From positions 42,389,158 to 42,453,157 of the forward strand of contig NC_089224.1 in the NCBI RefSeq assembly GCF_963924675.1: DNA of 64,000 nt, written 5' to 3'. Of the stretch, positions 24,603 to 36,129 are shown in pieces (the stretch's first letter is position 1; every line of letters begins with the position of its first letter). Source of the stretch: Phocoena phocoena (lineage: Eukaryota; Chordata; Mammalia; Artiodactyla; Phocoenidae). The notes below the pieces were generated by a model. It saw nothing but the letters and a program-made list of their open reading frames with translations. It was not told the DNA's origin and searched no databases. The translations under genes were made by a program, and so were the position numbers.

Positions 24603-24765
24603 AGGGGGAAGGGAGAACAGTATAAGGAAAGGGAGAGAAGGATAAAGAAAAGAAGGTAGGAGGAAAGAGGGAAGAAATGAGAATTAAAGAGAAGGAAGAA
24701 AGTAGTATAACCACTCAAATAGTAAGTATTTGTCTCTATTAAAAAAAAAAGAGGCAGAGAGAAAA
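24603..24765. repeat. Purine-rich tract after SINE tail
   Basis: Almost only A and G (AAGGGGGAAGGGAGAAC, AAGGAAAGGGAGAGAAGG, then GAGGAAAGAGGGAAGAAATG), with a second short A run near 24740-24750. The flank before the SINE (about 24335-24400) is also purine-rich. Confidence 0.8.
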
Positions 24766-24941
24766 AGGAGCTATCATACTCAAGATTAGCCAGTTAGGAT
24801 CTCCATTATGTATTACTTGAGACAGACACTAGAAGACAAGGTAATTGCAGTTCATAGTTGAAGCTACACAATAAATAAATATCAGATTCTCTATGCAACA
24901 TGGAATTGACCTTTCATGGTAACAGAATGAAACCAAAGAAT

Positions 24942-25144
24942 ATTAAAACCAATGATTTTCAAAATGTGGTCCTCAGGATCTGCAACAGCATCACCAGGGA
25001 ACTTGTTAGAAAAACAAATTCTTAGGTCCCACAGGACAACAACTGAATCAAAAACTGTGGGAGCTGGGTCCAGGAATCCACATTTTACCAAGACCTCTAG
25101 GTGATTCAGATACATGCTAATGTTTAGAAACCTCTGATTTAAAC
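24942..25144 (+). mobile_element. MER5A-like hAT-Charlie MITE, full length with TSD
   Basis: Element 24950-25136. It carries TTTTCAAAATGTGGTCCTCA, CATCACCAGGGAACTTGTTA, ACAAATTCTTAGGTCCCACA and GGTGATTCAGATACATGCTA, the MER5A order end to end. The 8-bp flanks ATTAAAAC (24942-24949) and ATTTAAAC (25137-25144) differ by one base, as expected for a hAT target duplication. Confidence 0.92.
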
Positions 25145-27149
25145 CACACCTTTTCAGGCAGAGCACTCTGCATGCTTTGTTCAGACGATAGCATGATCAT
25201 GTTTCCTGAGACGGCACAGTATACAAATCAACTGATATCATTTTAAATGAATGCTAATGAATCAACAATTCTAAGATTAAAAACCTGAAGCTGTAGACAT
25301 ATTCTTCTTTTCCCCTTGCATTTTTCAATAATGCATGAACTCATTTGCTGCTGTATTTTCTAATTCTTCTCTGCCCAACCTCCTAAATTCTATCAAGGTC
25401 CTAGAGTCAGGGCCCCTAAGGCTGAACCTTCTGGGGACTGGAGTTCTAGTAGGGAAGCATCTTGAGATCTTATCTCTGAATTTCCATATGGTTCATACTC
25501 TGAGGATCCAGGACTATAATCCCACTAGGATACAGGACAGAAATTTTCTACCATGAGGCAAAATCAAGCCCTTTTATCTCAGGACTGCTAGGCAGCTAAA
25601 AACCTAGATGACTGTCAACCTGAGTTTCCCAACATGAGACTTACAAGAAACTTTTAAGCTATTACAGAAAAATTATTGCTGATGTCCCTTTTGACCACAG
25701 CTATGAACCAGTATTATGCTAGATCTGAATCACACTTTTTCCTTAGAACTGATGGTTAAATTTTAAGTAATCTCAGTCAGTTGTTAAAACACAGCTATTT
25801 ATTAAAAATTATATTAAACGCAGTATTAAAAACAAAAGTAATATATACTGAAAGATTATTACTTCACAATTACTTTACTCAGTTTTACTGCCATCTGTAA
25901 TATAAGGTCATCTACATCAATTGTATCCATGTATGATAACACTATGTAATGGTGTGTTACTGCACATTTCCTCCCAGTTCCCATTCAGTGACATCATGTT
26001 CAAGTTCACCTCAGTCGTGGAGGAGTATTAATACCATGAAAATTGACAAACAGAACAAGTCATTGTGCTTTTTCCTCTCTCTGGAGAGTCAGTTGTTAAA
26101 TACCTACCTGCATACCACTGGCTATAACTGAAGATTTCTAGAAGTCCTATTAAAAATTGCTTTTGAAGAATAGACAGTAGACACTGTGGAAAATTACTAT
26201 AAAGTTGAGAAAAATGTCGTCTAGTTCATAAAAGCCAAAGTTACTCAATTAAAGTTATTTAACTGATTATGAAATTTAAAAATTGGCATTTAAAAAATTT
26301 AACCAAAATTTAGGGTGCAAAAGAAAGGGTGAATGGCTAATATGCATTTTTTGAAAACTCTAGGATTTTTTTTCTTGTGTTTAATAGAACGCCAAATAGA
26401 ACTATATCATTCTCTTCACATATTTTCAGCCATTTGTTTTTCCCTATTATTATGACACTGTCATTCACTTTAAGCTTTACTTCTGCACCATCTTTTCTGA
26501 AGATATAAAATGTCCTTTTTAGTATCAACCTTTACTAGTGACTGTGAAATAACTGGTTTCGTTTTGTCAACCTTTTAAATAGGAAAAATAAAAGGAGAGG
26601 GCACAGTGAAATTATTGAGGCAATTGAACCTGCATGTTTCATACTTCAAATTAGTATTGTTAGGTGACTCTGTGAAGATAAAATCTCCAGCCTTGAGAAA
26701 TTTGTATTGTGAAATGGTTTCCTTATCAGTGAGGTTAATGAAGATGTCAGCAAATGGGATGAGGCTTTGCCAAATGGAATTACTTTCACCTTCAATCCAA
26801 CTTGGAAAAGGTGTTAATCAGTATATTAATCTTAACAGCAGCTGAGAAGGAGGTTTTGGATGTGGCCATTTCTGTTCCTCATTAGAAAGCTGTGAAAAGA
26901 TAATTATTCTCAAAATCTATATTATCTATACAGTGAAAAAACTCTCTTTCGCTAAAGTAGAAACCTCTGTAAAGCAAATACAAAGATGGATCAATGGGTC
27001 AGAAAGAGTTTTGAAAGAAGAATTTAGATAGGAACATATCTAAAACATATTTAAAGTTTTCTGGAGTATTCAAGACATGACCAGGAAAACTATGCATCAA
27101 GTAAACATGATCATAGACATAGAGACATCACATCATAGAAAAATAATTA
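25145..27149. other. Unassigned DNA
   Basis: No recognised repeat. The open frames at 25335-25556 and 26606-26845 lack exon borders or a recognisable protein. Confidence 0.45.
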
Positions 27150-28490
27150 CTTAATTGAACAGGATCAACACCACAATGGAAAATTATACGTTTGTTTGAA
27201 AATATCAAGGTGTAAAATAGAAGCAAAGTTTACCACTATAAAGTTTACTACCTGGGACAGTCTGGATATAAAAAGTGAATGGCGACTCCTACATCACACT
27301 ATAAGTAAAAATGAATTCTAATAGGACTAAAGATCTAAATGTTAAAGGTAAAATGATAAAGCTTCTATAAAATAACATAGCAAGACATCTTCCTGGCATA
27401 TGGTAGTCAAAGATTTTTTAATAAGACAAAATTATCCAACATAAAGGAAATAATTAATATTTGGATTTCATCAAAATTAAAAACCTCTGTTCAAAAACAA
27501 AGTCAACATAAGAAAGTGAAAAGATAAGACACAGATTTGAGAAGATTTAGGAAATGCATATAAAACATAAAGAACTATTACCAAAATATGTAAAGGGTTC
27601 CTATAAATCAATAATAAAAGACAGAAATCTTAATTTTTTAAAAATAGGCAAAAGACTTAAATATTTCCCAAAGAAGGTTTCCTGATCTCCAATAAGCTTG
27701 TGAAAAGGCACTCAACATGATTTGTTATTAGGAAATGTACATTTAAAACCACAATGAAATACTATTACATAACAACCAGAATAAAAATTAAAAGATTGGC
27801 AATAGCAAGTAGGTGAGGATGTGGAGTAACTAGAATTCTTGTCTACTGCTTTTATGTACTTTTTCCAGATGCTTCTGATGAGAGTGCAAATTGGTACAAC
27901 TATTTTGGAAAACTGGCAGTATTTACTAAAGTTGAACATAAAAGTACCCTACAATCCTGCAATTCTACTCATAAGTAGTTGCTAACAGAAATGTGTACAA
28001 ATATCCCAAAGATGCATCTATAGGTGCCTTTGGCAACATTAGTCATAATAGCCTTCAACTGAAAATAACTCAGATGCCTATAAACATTAAAACAGATAAA
28101 CAAATTGGTGGTATATCCATGCAATCAAATACCATAAAGCAAAATAAGATAATGTACTACTGATAAATACAACAGCATGAATATTTCACAAAAGTGAGAC
28201 ACAAAAGAGTCAGTACTTACTATTTAATTTCACATGTATCAAGTCAAGGAGAGGAATAACTAATCTATAATAACAGAAGTCAGATTATTGCTTATTTCTG
28301 GAGTGTAAGCTTGAAGCAGTGACTGAGTGATAGGTTGAGGGGACGCTGTTAATTTCTCTGGTTTGATCAGACCTGCTTAAATGGGTGTGTCTGCTTCATC
28401 AAATTTCAATGACGTATACACAAGATTTGAGCACTTTATTTATGTTGTATTTAAACATGAAATTGCCAGTTAAATAGAAAAAAAAGAAGT
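27150..28490 (+). mobile_element. Decayed L1M: ORF2 3' part plus 3' UTR
   Basis: Ordered ORF2 landmarks are visible: ACTAAAGATCTAAATGTTAA, TGGATTTCATCAAAATTAAA, AACCACAATGAAATACTATT, GAGTGCAAATTGGTACAACT, CTGCAATTCTACTCATAAGT and TGGTGGTATATCCATGCAAT. The 3' UTR follows, with TCTGGAGTGTAAGCTTGAAG and ATGACGTATACACAAGATTT. All reading frames are broken. The order is collinear, so it is one insertion, old and 5'-truncated. Confidence 0.88.
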
Positions 28491-29204
28491 TAAGAAATTG
28501 CAGCTAGATTATAGGATGACTATCATGGAGAAATCTGAAGAAAAAGTTAAGAAAAAATATATAAGAAGATTGATATCTTCCATCTGGAAAATTAATGATG
28601 CAAGAGTGAATGCAAAGTGATCATTTGAGACAGTTTATAGTGTTTTAGTGTTCTATGCTTCGAAATAGAAACTGCAATATTTATTTCCTTCTTCTAGAGA
28701 CTAAATCTAGAAGTAACATAAAATACTTACATGAGCAATAAGGAGAAATTTTTATCATCTCAGATACCAAGAAAACTTGAGATAGAGATTTCCCAATGTT
28801 AATTTATTAGTTGAATAACATAATCAATAACTCGGTTTTATTTCATTTTTTCCACATCTTCATGTTGGTTTATGGCTAGAAGAATGAAACCAGAAGAACT
28901 GAAGATAAGATTCACCCTGTGGTGCTAGAGACAGATCTAATATCTTTGAGGGTCATGTCTCTTAGGAAGGGAATGTACAAGATCTTCTTTTAACAAGGGG
29001 AATGCTTGCAATGAAAATATTGGTACATACACCACACTTGAATATCCTGTAAAACTCCCCTACTAACAGGGCTTGGGCCTTTTGGGCCACCAACTTATGC
29101 TTTGTATAAATTTGTTTCCCTTTTTAGTAAAACACATTTCTTCCTTGGGAATTTCATCTCTCTGCTAGGGATTAATCCTTGCTAATAAATTCAACTAGAC
29201 ATTT
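28491..29204. other. Unassigned DNA
   Basis: About 28870-29180 has a slightly LTR-like feel (CCTTTTTAGTAAAACACATT near the end), but without a clear TATA or AATAAA order it is not called. Confidence 0.4.
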
Positions 29205-29370
29205 AAAATTAGCAGGTGCTAGGAGCAAATTTACATTTAACTCTCATAAAAATTCTATGAGGTAAGGTAGGTAAAACTGAAGTGAAGCTCAGAGGGGCTA
29301 AGTGTCTTTCCCAAGGTCACACAGCTAAATATGGATAACTCAAAAATTTAAACTCTGCCCTGTCAAAGAT
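29205..29370 (-). repeat. MIR SINE
   Basis: TCATAAAAATTCTATGAGGT, AAGCTCAGAGGGGCTAAGTG, CCAAGGTCACACAGCTAAAT and AAACTCTGCCCTGTC are the reverse-oriented MIR core in order, well preserved around the GGTCACACAGCTA block. Confidence 0.85.
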
Positions 29371-29548
29371 AAAATCCTAAATCAGGGGCCAGCAAATTTA
29401 TCTGAAAAGTGATAATTAAATTTCGTGGGCCACACAGTCGCTGTTGAAACCATTCAGTTCTGTATCATAGCATGAAAACAACAATATACAATACATAATC
29501 TAATGAGTATAGTTGTGTCCAATAAAACTTTATTTACAAAAAAAAATG

Positions 29549-29925
29549 ATGTGAGGTTTTACCTGACCTATTTATGAGGAAACAAGAAGACAAATTCAGG
29601 TTGCAAAATATTCTACAGAATAACTGACTTGAACTCTTCCAAGAAAAGGTGTATTGGGCACAAAGAATGTTCCAAATTAAAGGAAACTAAACAGACATGA
29701 TAACTGAAAGCAATGTGTAATCCTTGATTAAATTCTTGATGAATGAATTTTTAAAATTACTTATAAAGTACAATTTATGGACTATTGGAAGATATCTGAA
29801 TATGGACTGTATAAGATATAATAGTACTATATTGGTGTTAAAGTTCTTGGGTAGAATGGTGTTATAACTGTAGAAAAATGTTATTTTTCCTTGGAGATAC
29901 AGACTGAAGTATTGAGGGGTGGGGG
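29549..29925 (+). mobile_element. Insertion inside the hAT element, probable old L1-type 3' end
   Basis: TTACCTGACCTATTTATGAG, GGTTGCAAAATATTCTACAG, ATAACTGACTTGAACTCTTC, GCAATGTGTAATCCTTGATT and GAATATGGACTGTATAAGAT follow a known dispersed retroposon 3' end, probably L1. The exact family is uncertain. It leads straight into the purine tract. Confidence 0.5.
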
Positions 29926-30085
29926 AGAAAAGAAATGGAAAAGAAAGAGAAGGGAAGAAAGAAAGAAGGAAAGAGAAAAAGAAAGGAAGGAAGGAAGGAA
30001 GTGAGGGAGGGAGGGAGTAAGGGAGGAAGGGAGGAAGGGAGGGAGGGAGGGAGGGAGGAAGGAAGGAGGGAAGGAGAGAGGGAAA
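29926..30085. repeat. Long purine tract, (GAAA/GGAA/GGGA)n
   Basis: About 160 bases of nearly pure A+G, grading from GAAAGAAAGAAGG to GGAAGGAAGGAAGG to GGGAGGGAGGGAGGG. It probably grew from the poly(A) tail of the preceding insertion. Long open frames on both strands here (Ser/Pro/Leu or Lys/Glu/Gly repeats) are artefacts. Confidence 0.95.
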
Positions 30086-30339
30086 AGTGGTGGGCCACGT
30101 TTGTACTGGGCCATAGTTTGCTCATCCTCTCTTTAAATTTCATAATACTCTGCGTGCCCACCACATAGCTTGAAGGAATGCTGCCTCCAAGAATTTCACT
30201 TACTTATTATTAATCACTTATACATGAGAAGATTAAGAGCATCTAATTCTGACCAACACCAAAGGCCTCCATATTCCCCCCAGACTGGCAGAACTTTAGA
30301 CAAGTTTCTTACTCACTATAGGCCATTGACCTCCTTTTT

Positions 30340-30765
30340 CTTAGAATAGTTATATTAGAAAACTTGCAACTGTAATTTCTTTCTCTGAGCCTTTGAGATG
30401 TAAATCTTCTACCATTCAGGAATGTCTTTCTCAAGGACCTGGGAGCCAGCTAATCTCTTTGAAATGTAATCATCAAAAAAGACAGTGCCTCTATCTCCCA
30501 GTCTCTGTGGGAGAGTAGGAACCTAACTTTGATAAACTCAAATTAGCAAACCCTGAAGGCCTAATCACATTGACCAACTTACTCCCTAAGGTCACCTAGT
30601 TCTTTCCCATTAGCTCACTGAGAGCTCCAAAAGTCTCCAGCCTTTTGTTCCATGGAGTTGAGTTCAACCTTTTTTCCCTATGGCAATAGTCTTGAATAAA
30701 GTTTTCCTTCACATCTTTAACAAGTACCCAGTGCAATTTTTTCTTTTACTTTATATTCCAGAATA
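30340..30765 (+). mobile_element. Probable class I ERV solo LTR
   Basis: CTCTGAGCCTTTGAGATGTA, CTCAAGGACCTGGGAGCCAG, ATCTCCCAGTCTCTGTGGGA, TTAGCTCACTGAGAGCTCC, TTGTTCCATGGAGTTGAGTT and a polyadenylation signal in TCTTGAATAAAGTTTTCCTT appear in LTR order. The repeat-end-like TTAACAAGTACCCAGTGCAA follows. I recognise a laurasiatherian ERV1 LTR type without being able to name it. No internal retroviral genes are next to it. Confidence 0.7.
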
Positions 30766-32789
30766 TCAATGGCTACTAGGTTTCAAACTACCAGGCTTGG
30801 ATCGATTAGTAATTGTGATTCAAAATTAATGTAATTATTTTTACAATATGGTTCTCTTTATACTTGATTTTTTCATGAAACTAGGATATTAAGAGGGAGA
30901 TCAAACAAAGCAAAATAGGTTTGATTGAAACCTACCTATGCTCTTGAGTTACCTCTAACCTTTATACCACAAAAGTTGCATTTTCTGAACCACTATTCAT
31001 GGGCAGAAAATCATATGGGTCACCTGCTTCCCAGATAAGGCATCTTCATTTCTTAGAAGGGTGACTTTAAATGTGACACCCTAGGAAACTCTGGTGAACT
31101 ATTTAAGGATGATCAGGCTTTCCTTTTTTCACCACTTCATGACATCTTCCCTGATATGTTGACTGGAGGTCTAACCCTTGAAAAAGAGCCAGCAGCAAGC
31201 TATAGTCTACTGGTGGGCCCTGTTAGCCAAAGATCACAAAAGCATGATCCCAATCTAGGATAATGGAGCTCTAAATCTTTGATTTACTGAAATGCTTTAG
31301 TTTCAAGACAATTAGACAACACTTACTTTTCTGTGATCATCTTATTCTTGTGCCAGCCTTGGAGTTTTTCATTTGTTTTATTTTCCCTGAAGTCTAACTG
31401 GATATTATTTTAAAAGGTGGGGGGATCGAAAGGACAGGAAAGGTAAAGTAGAAGGAATGAACCCATTAAATGTATTGTGCAATGCACAAAAAGTCAGCCA
31501 AGAGTTGAGTAGCAGCTGAAAGCCACTATCCAAGCCTTGATTCCCGAATCTGGGTCATGTCTACCTGGAGGAAAAGATGGCTTTTTCCTCCTCACATAAA
31601 GGCATGCTTCATTCTCCTAACCTTGCTCCCTAGGACCACAATTGTCTAGAAGGGGAGACTTTTTCTAATTTGTCCTTTTTCTAGAGAAATCTCTGTCTCT
31701 TTCTCTCTTTAATTTTCTTAATAACAACATGAGAAGCCTAGTATCTCTAGACTCAACTATATACTCCGAATTTATGCTATGGAATGATTATATACTGCAA
31801 ATTTAAAAGAAAAAAAATAGTAATGAGTTCAGAAACCTGAGTCATCAAGCTGATTTTTCCCACAATGCCCCAAACAACTTTATACTTGACTTTTAAACTC
31901 CTTTAGCTAGAAAATATGATGATACTAAAGCCAGAGGTCCACAGCAGTATAGATTAAATGAAATGACATGAAAAAATGCTTTGAAAATGTTGCAAACATT
32001 ATCCAAATGCAAAGCATGACTGCTAGGCAAAAGAGATTTCGTTGTTTTGTTTTGTTCTTTGTGGCATACTTTTTGATTCTAGTCTTTTTTTGTCTGCTTC
32101 GCATCATCTCCTCCTTCCCTTCTCTCAATACAGCATTAAGGGCTTAACAAGTACAGTCACTTTTCCCATCAGTAGTCACAGAATGTTTAAGTTTCTTGTT
32201 GATTTTCTTTTTAATTTAATTAGAATTTTAATGAAATAATTGCAACTTAACATACTTTGCATAGTGATTTAGAGGATTATGTTTACTTTGAGGATTTTTT
32301 TAAGGCTTTGGAGGAGAACAGACAATAAACAAAAATGAATAAAATCATCACAGCAATTGAGAATAGTAAAAAGGAAAATGGTTGTGAAATTCCACTTGAA
32401 CATCAATGTGTTGGGTATCCTTAAAAATCCTCAACAAAGCCATTCAGTCATTTATTCTGACAGTATAAGAAGAAATCTCCTGAGCCTTACCATTTTGCCT
32501 GTCTAATCATCTACTTCATATTCTTCACAATCACTGAGAAACTTGATCACAACCTCTAAGGTATTGTTCTCCTTCACATTCTTGTTCTGTAATTCCCTCC
32601 CTTGGTTAGGGATTAATTTTGTGGTTGGTACTTCACTTGAATATTCTTTTGGACTAGGAAGCATAAGCATATATAATACACACATATAGTAGCTTTGTTA
32701 ACTATGAAATAACATATAAGTTAATTTGATATTTTGATGTTAAAGGTCAACACAGAAGTTGTATTATTTTTTAAGTAACAGATGCACGT
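30766..32789. other. Unassigned DNA
   Basis: No repeat or exon recognised. Opposed short frames at 31925-32239 have no support. Confidence 0.45.
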
Positions 32790-32990
32790 ACTGATCTCTT
32801 ACCATCTGCCATGCCCTGGGACGAACACTTTACCTACATTATTATATCACTAAATTCTCAAAACAGACCTATGAGAAATAGGTATCCTTATTATTTTATG
32901 CAGAAATGAGGTAAAATGATTATAAGTAGAAGATCAGCAGGTAAAAAGTCTGGACTCTTAAGTATCACTTAGCAAAGCAATTTGTACTGG
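32790..32990 (-). repeat. MIR SINE
   Basis: CATCTGCCATGCCCTGGGAC, CACTTTACCTACATTATTAT, ACCTATGAGAAATAGGTATC and AAGTCTGGACTCTTAAGTAT keep the reverse-oriented MIR order ('…TGTGCCAGGCACTG…CTTTACATGTATTA…CCCTATGAGGTAGGTA…'). Confidence 0.8.
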
Positions 32991-34155
32991 CACCTTCTTC
33001 AAACTATACTAGTGGATATAACCTATGAGGTCAACATGCACTGGAACCATGAGTTTTACCTGAAACCCCTCACTTCAACCCTACCTACTCAAGCTTACTT
33101 GGCCTTGCTGGTCCCCAAGTCCTTTCCTGTTATCTGAAGAAATGGGGTTTCATGATATTTCATGTTCCTTCCCGTTAGAACAGTCCATTAATCAATGGGG
33201 AATGTGCCTATAACTTTTTGAAAAATCTGTTTAACATGTTTGATTTTCTTTTTATGAGTATCTTACAAACTATGCACAAAAGTTTTATAAGCCTAAATTA
33301 TCATATATACATTTTCAGAAATCTCCACAGACTGTATTTCCACAGATTGATTCTTCGTTTTCATGGAAATTAAAATGGAAAGCAGCTCATATTTGCAAGT
33401 TAGACTTCCAATTACAGACTTTGTAATGCAAATTTAAAGTTCAATTCTAGAAAAGAAAAGGATAAAAAGGAAAACCAAGGCTTTAAAAAAGGAAGATTCC
33501 TTTTTGCCTTCTTGAATGTAATGATTTCTGAAAAGCAAAATAAGTAACAGTATACTGATTTATCTTCACTTTTATCCAGATCCCACTACAGTTTATTTCT
33601 CTAGCATGTTGCAGTTGGATATAGCAAATTCATTTTTCGCATGTTCCATTTATAAAAGAATTTTTTTTAAAAAAAAAGAATGACTATATTTGCATACTTA
33701 AAGAAGTTTATCTAATGTTGTTTTGTAGAGGGGCAACCAAACTGAATAACAGAAGGCTAATAGAAATTACTATGTATTAAGCACTTTGCTCCAAGCAAAG
33801 TGTAACTTTTTCTTCAGAATGAGTAAAATCAATGCCCCTGGCAGTAAGATAGCAGGATCAAGCTCTGTCCTCTGCCTATGTATTACTCTTTCATGCAGGA
33901 CCTTACGTTTGGCAGTCAGCAGTCTGGGCAAGCAGAAACAACTAACCCTATCAACTTCATGCCTCCATTTCCAAGACTGCTTTCTAAAGGATCAGCAGTT
34001 GGCTAAATTCTGATGGAAGGAAAAATAATGCTCTGACTTGTGGGTTGTTTTTTACACCCTCCTCCTTCTCATTAACTTCTTCATCTTGTGTCAAGGATCT
34101 TCTGTAATCCCTAATATCAGGAAGAAACCTAGTAGATTCTTCTTGCTCAGCCATT
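32991..34155. other. Unassigned DNA
   Basis: Nothing recognised. A T run and an A run meet at 33661-33680. Confidence 0.45.
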
Positions 34156-34159
34156 TTCA

Positions 34160-34309
34160 CTTGGGCAATTCCTATTTATTATTATCGTACAAAATCCAGC
34201 TTAAATATCACCTCTTCTGGGGAAAATCTCTTAGAAACAACAAGACAGACACTATCTTATCCTTGCCTCTTAAGCTTTTATAACAGTCATGATCTTGTAT
34301 TGCCATTTA
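34160..34309 (+). repeat. L2 fragment
   Basis: ATCCAGCTTAAATATCACCT, then CTTCTGGGGAAAATCTCTTA and TATAACAGTCATGATCTTGT, match the L2 tract 'GGTCTCAGCTTAAATGTCACCTCCTCAGAGAGGCCTTCC…'. Confidence 0.6.
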
Positions 34310-34555
34310 TCTGGCAAATATTATTGAATGTGAAGGTTACTGGGAATATAGATGAAAAGAACACAGAGCTCTTACCCTTGTGCAGCTTGATGCACTTTAA
34401 ACAAGAAAGTTAAAAAAACATATATAAAATAATACAAAGTTAGTGAATGATATGATACCAAAAAAGGGGGAAGGTAAGTGGGCAGAGAATCTTCTTTTGA
34501 AAGGGAGGGTTTCTCTGAAGAGGTGACAGTAATTCAGAATATATATTTAATTTTC
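34310..34555 (-). repeat. L2 3'-end fragment, opposite orientation
   Basis: CAAATATTATTGAATGTGAA, CACAGAGCTCTTACCCTTGT, CAGCTTGATGCACTTTAAAC, GGGTTTCTCTGAAGAGGTGA. This is the L2 tail reversed, 3' end to 3' end with the preceding plus-strand L2. Confidence 0.65.
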
Positions 34556-34739
34556 ATACTAGTTTTAGAAAATGGGGAGATACTTATATATGGTTCTATT
34601 TCTACCACTTTTCAAAGTGCTTAATATATACCATGACCTAGATAAACATTGAGTAATGAAATTAATGATGTATTCACACTTAATTGTGAAAGCTATGATG
34701 ACTTATATTTCCATTTAATATCTTTTCATTGGTATATCT

Positions 34740-34880
34740 GGAAGCTCACCTGAAATGCTCTTCCAATCTGAGCCTCCTTTTCCTTATTGTTCAAATAGGA
34801 ATAATAATATCTACCTTGAAGAAACTATTTTGGGAATTAAAAAGTATCAGAGGTTGAAAGTATTTGACAACTACTACGGA
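34740..34880 (+). repeat. MIR SINE
   Basis: CTGAGCCTCCTTTTCCTTAT, TCAAATAGGAATAATAATAT and CTACCTTGAAGAAACTATTT follow MIR 'TGCCTCAGTTTCCTCATCTGTAAAATGGGGATAATAATAG…CTACCTCATAGGGTTG'. Confidence 0.75.
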
Positions 34881-35159
34881 TTTAAACAAAATAGGATTTC
34901 TCTAGAGTGGAGTTTTTAGTACCCAGTCCATGGCATCATACATAGAAATTATTGTTACATGACAACAAAAGTGTGGTGTCTTGCTTTTCCCCTGGCTACA
35001 CTGCTCCTGGCTTCACTGTTACTGGTTATATAGCATTCAAAATTGGTCCCGTAACATTCCTGCAAATTTCATGAGTTATCTAACAATTGTTAGCAACTGA
35101 GAATCCTGACTGATCAAAGTTAATTTTAGCTTTAATCATTACACATCACGTTAAATGGA

Positions 35160-35315
35160 TTTTTCTGGGTCCCCATTTTACAGATGAGGCAATTGAGGAT
35201 TAGAGATGTGAAGTATTATGTCCAAGGTCCACAATCATGACATGCAGAACGTGTATATTATCATGAGTCTCCTGACCTAAAAGCTTAGATTAAACCTCTC
35301 CATTACACATACATC
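35160..35315 (-). repeat. MIR SINE
   Basis: CCCATTTTACAGATGAGGCA, then TTGAGGATTAGAGATGTGAA, TCCAAGGTCCACAATCATGA and GTCTCCTGACCTAAAAGCTT, the reversed MIR core. Confidence 0.8.
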
Positions 35316-35489
35316 CCATTTTTTACCTCTGCACTCAATTTCCTACAACTATTGAATTATCATGGGCAGTGGCCGCATAATAAATTGACCTTAGTTCCTA
35401 ACAGAATATTTGACAAATGTGAATCCAGTCTCTGAGCATTTCCAGTGACATATTGTTTTTTTGCTCCTGGAGTGTCTGATCTGAGTATG

Positions 35490-35621
35490 TGTGTGTGTGT
35501 AAATAATATTTATATTTATATAAATAAATACAATATAGAATATAAGTAATATTATTATACTATATGATTTAATTCTATTATATATATATTATGTATATAT
35601 TGTATATATAATATATCACAC
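35490..35621. repeat. TG run and AT-rich tract
   Basis: A short GTGTGTGTGTGT is followed by about 110 bases of TA-rich sequence (TATATATATATTATG, TGTATATATAATATATC). Confidence 0.85.
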
Positions 35622-35967
35622 CAATTTGTCCCTTTGTATCCATGGGGGATTGTTTCCAGGATTCCTCCCAACACCAAAATCCACAGATGATCAAGTCCCT
35701 TACATGAGTTGGCATAGTATTTGAATATAACTTATGCACATCCTCCTGTATATTTTAAATCATCTCAATTACTTATAATACCTCAAACAATGTAAATGCC
35801 ATATAAATAGTTGTAAATATAATGTAAATGCTATGTAAACAGTGGCAGATACATAACAAAATCAAGTTTTGCTTTTTGGAACTTTCTGAAATTTTTTTTC
35901 AAATATTTCTGATCCATGGTTAGTTGAATCCACAAGTAGAGAACCCATGGATACGGAGGGCTGACTG
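35622..35967. mobile_element. MER2-like Tigger MITE, full length
   Basis: It starts CAATTTGTCCCTTTGTATCC and ends ATACGGAGGGCTGACTG. Between are GGGGGATTGTTTCCAGGAT, ATCCACAGATGATCAAGTCC, CATAGTATTTGAATATAACT, ACATCCTCCTGTATATTTTA, ATCATCTCAATTACTTATAA and GTTAGTTGAATCCACAAG, the complete MER2 order in about 346 bp. It is embedded in TA repeats on both sides, so the TA target duplication cannot be told apart from the flank. The element is non-autonomous, with no transposase frame. Confidence 0.93.
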
Positions 35968-36125
35968 CATATATATTATATATATATGTATACAATCACA
36001 CATATGCTTACAATTATTATATACTATCAATTATGCAGTATATAATTTATTTTATATTATAATATTATGTAAGGTTAATATTATATAATAGTTCATTATT
36101 ATATAACATAATAATATTAATTTTT
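35968..36125. repeat. AT-rich tract
   Basis: Almost only A and T (ATATATATTATATATATATG, TTATTTTATATTATAATATT), continuing the tract found before the Tigger element. Confidence 0.85.
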
Positions 36126-36129
36126 ATTA

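Larger units (their letters stand above)
29383..30130 (+). mobile_element. hAT-type MITE split by an insertion
   Basis: The left part (29383-about 29548) begins CAGGGGCCAGCAAATTTATC and contains GTGGGCCACACAGTCGCTGT and TCCAATAAAACTTTATTTAC. The right part (about 30086-30130) reads GTGGTGGGCCACGTTTGTAC, then GGGCCATAGTTTGCTCATCC. Together they are the two ends of a widespread mammalian element whose tips read CAGGGGTCGGCAAAC and GTTTGCCGACCCCTG. About 540 bp of other sequence separates them. Confidence 0.75.

Noticed and set aside
29862..30168. Proline/serine/leucine-rich and lysine/glutamate-rich frames on opposite strands
   Set aside because: They are translations of the purine simple repeat.
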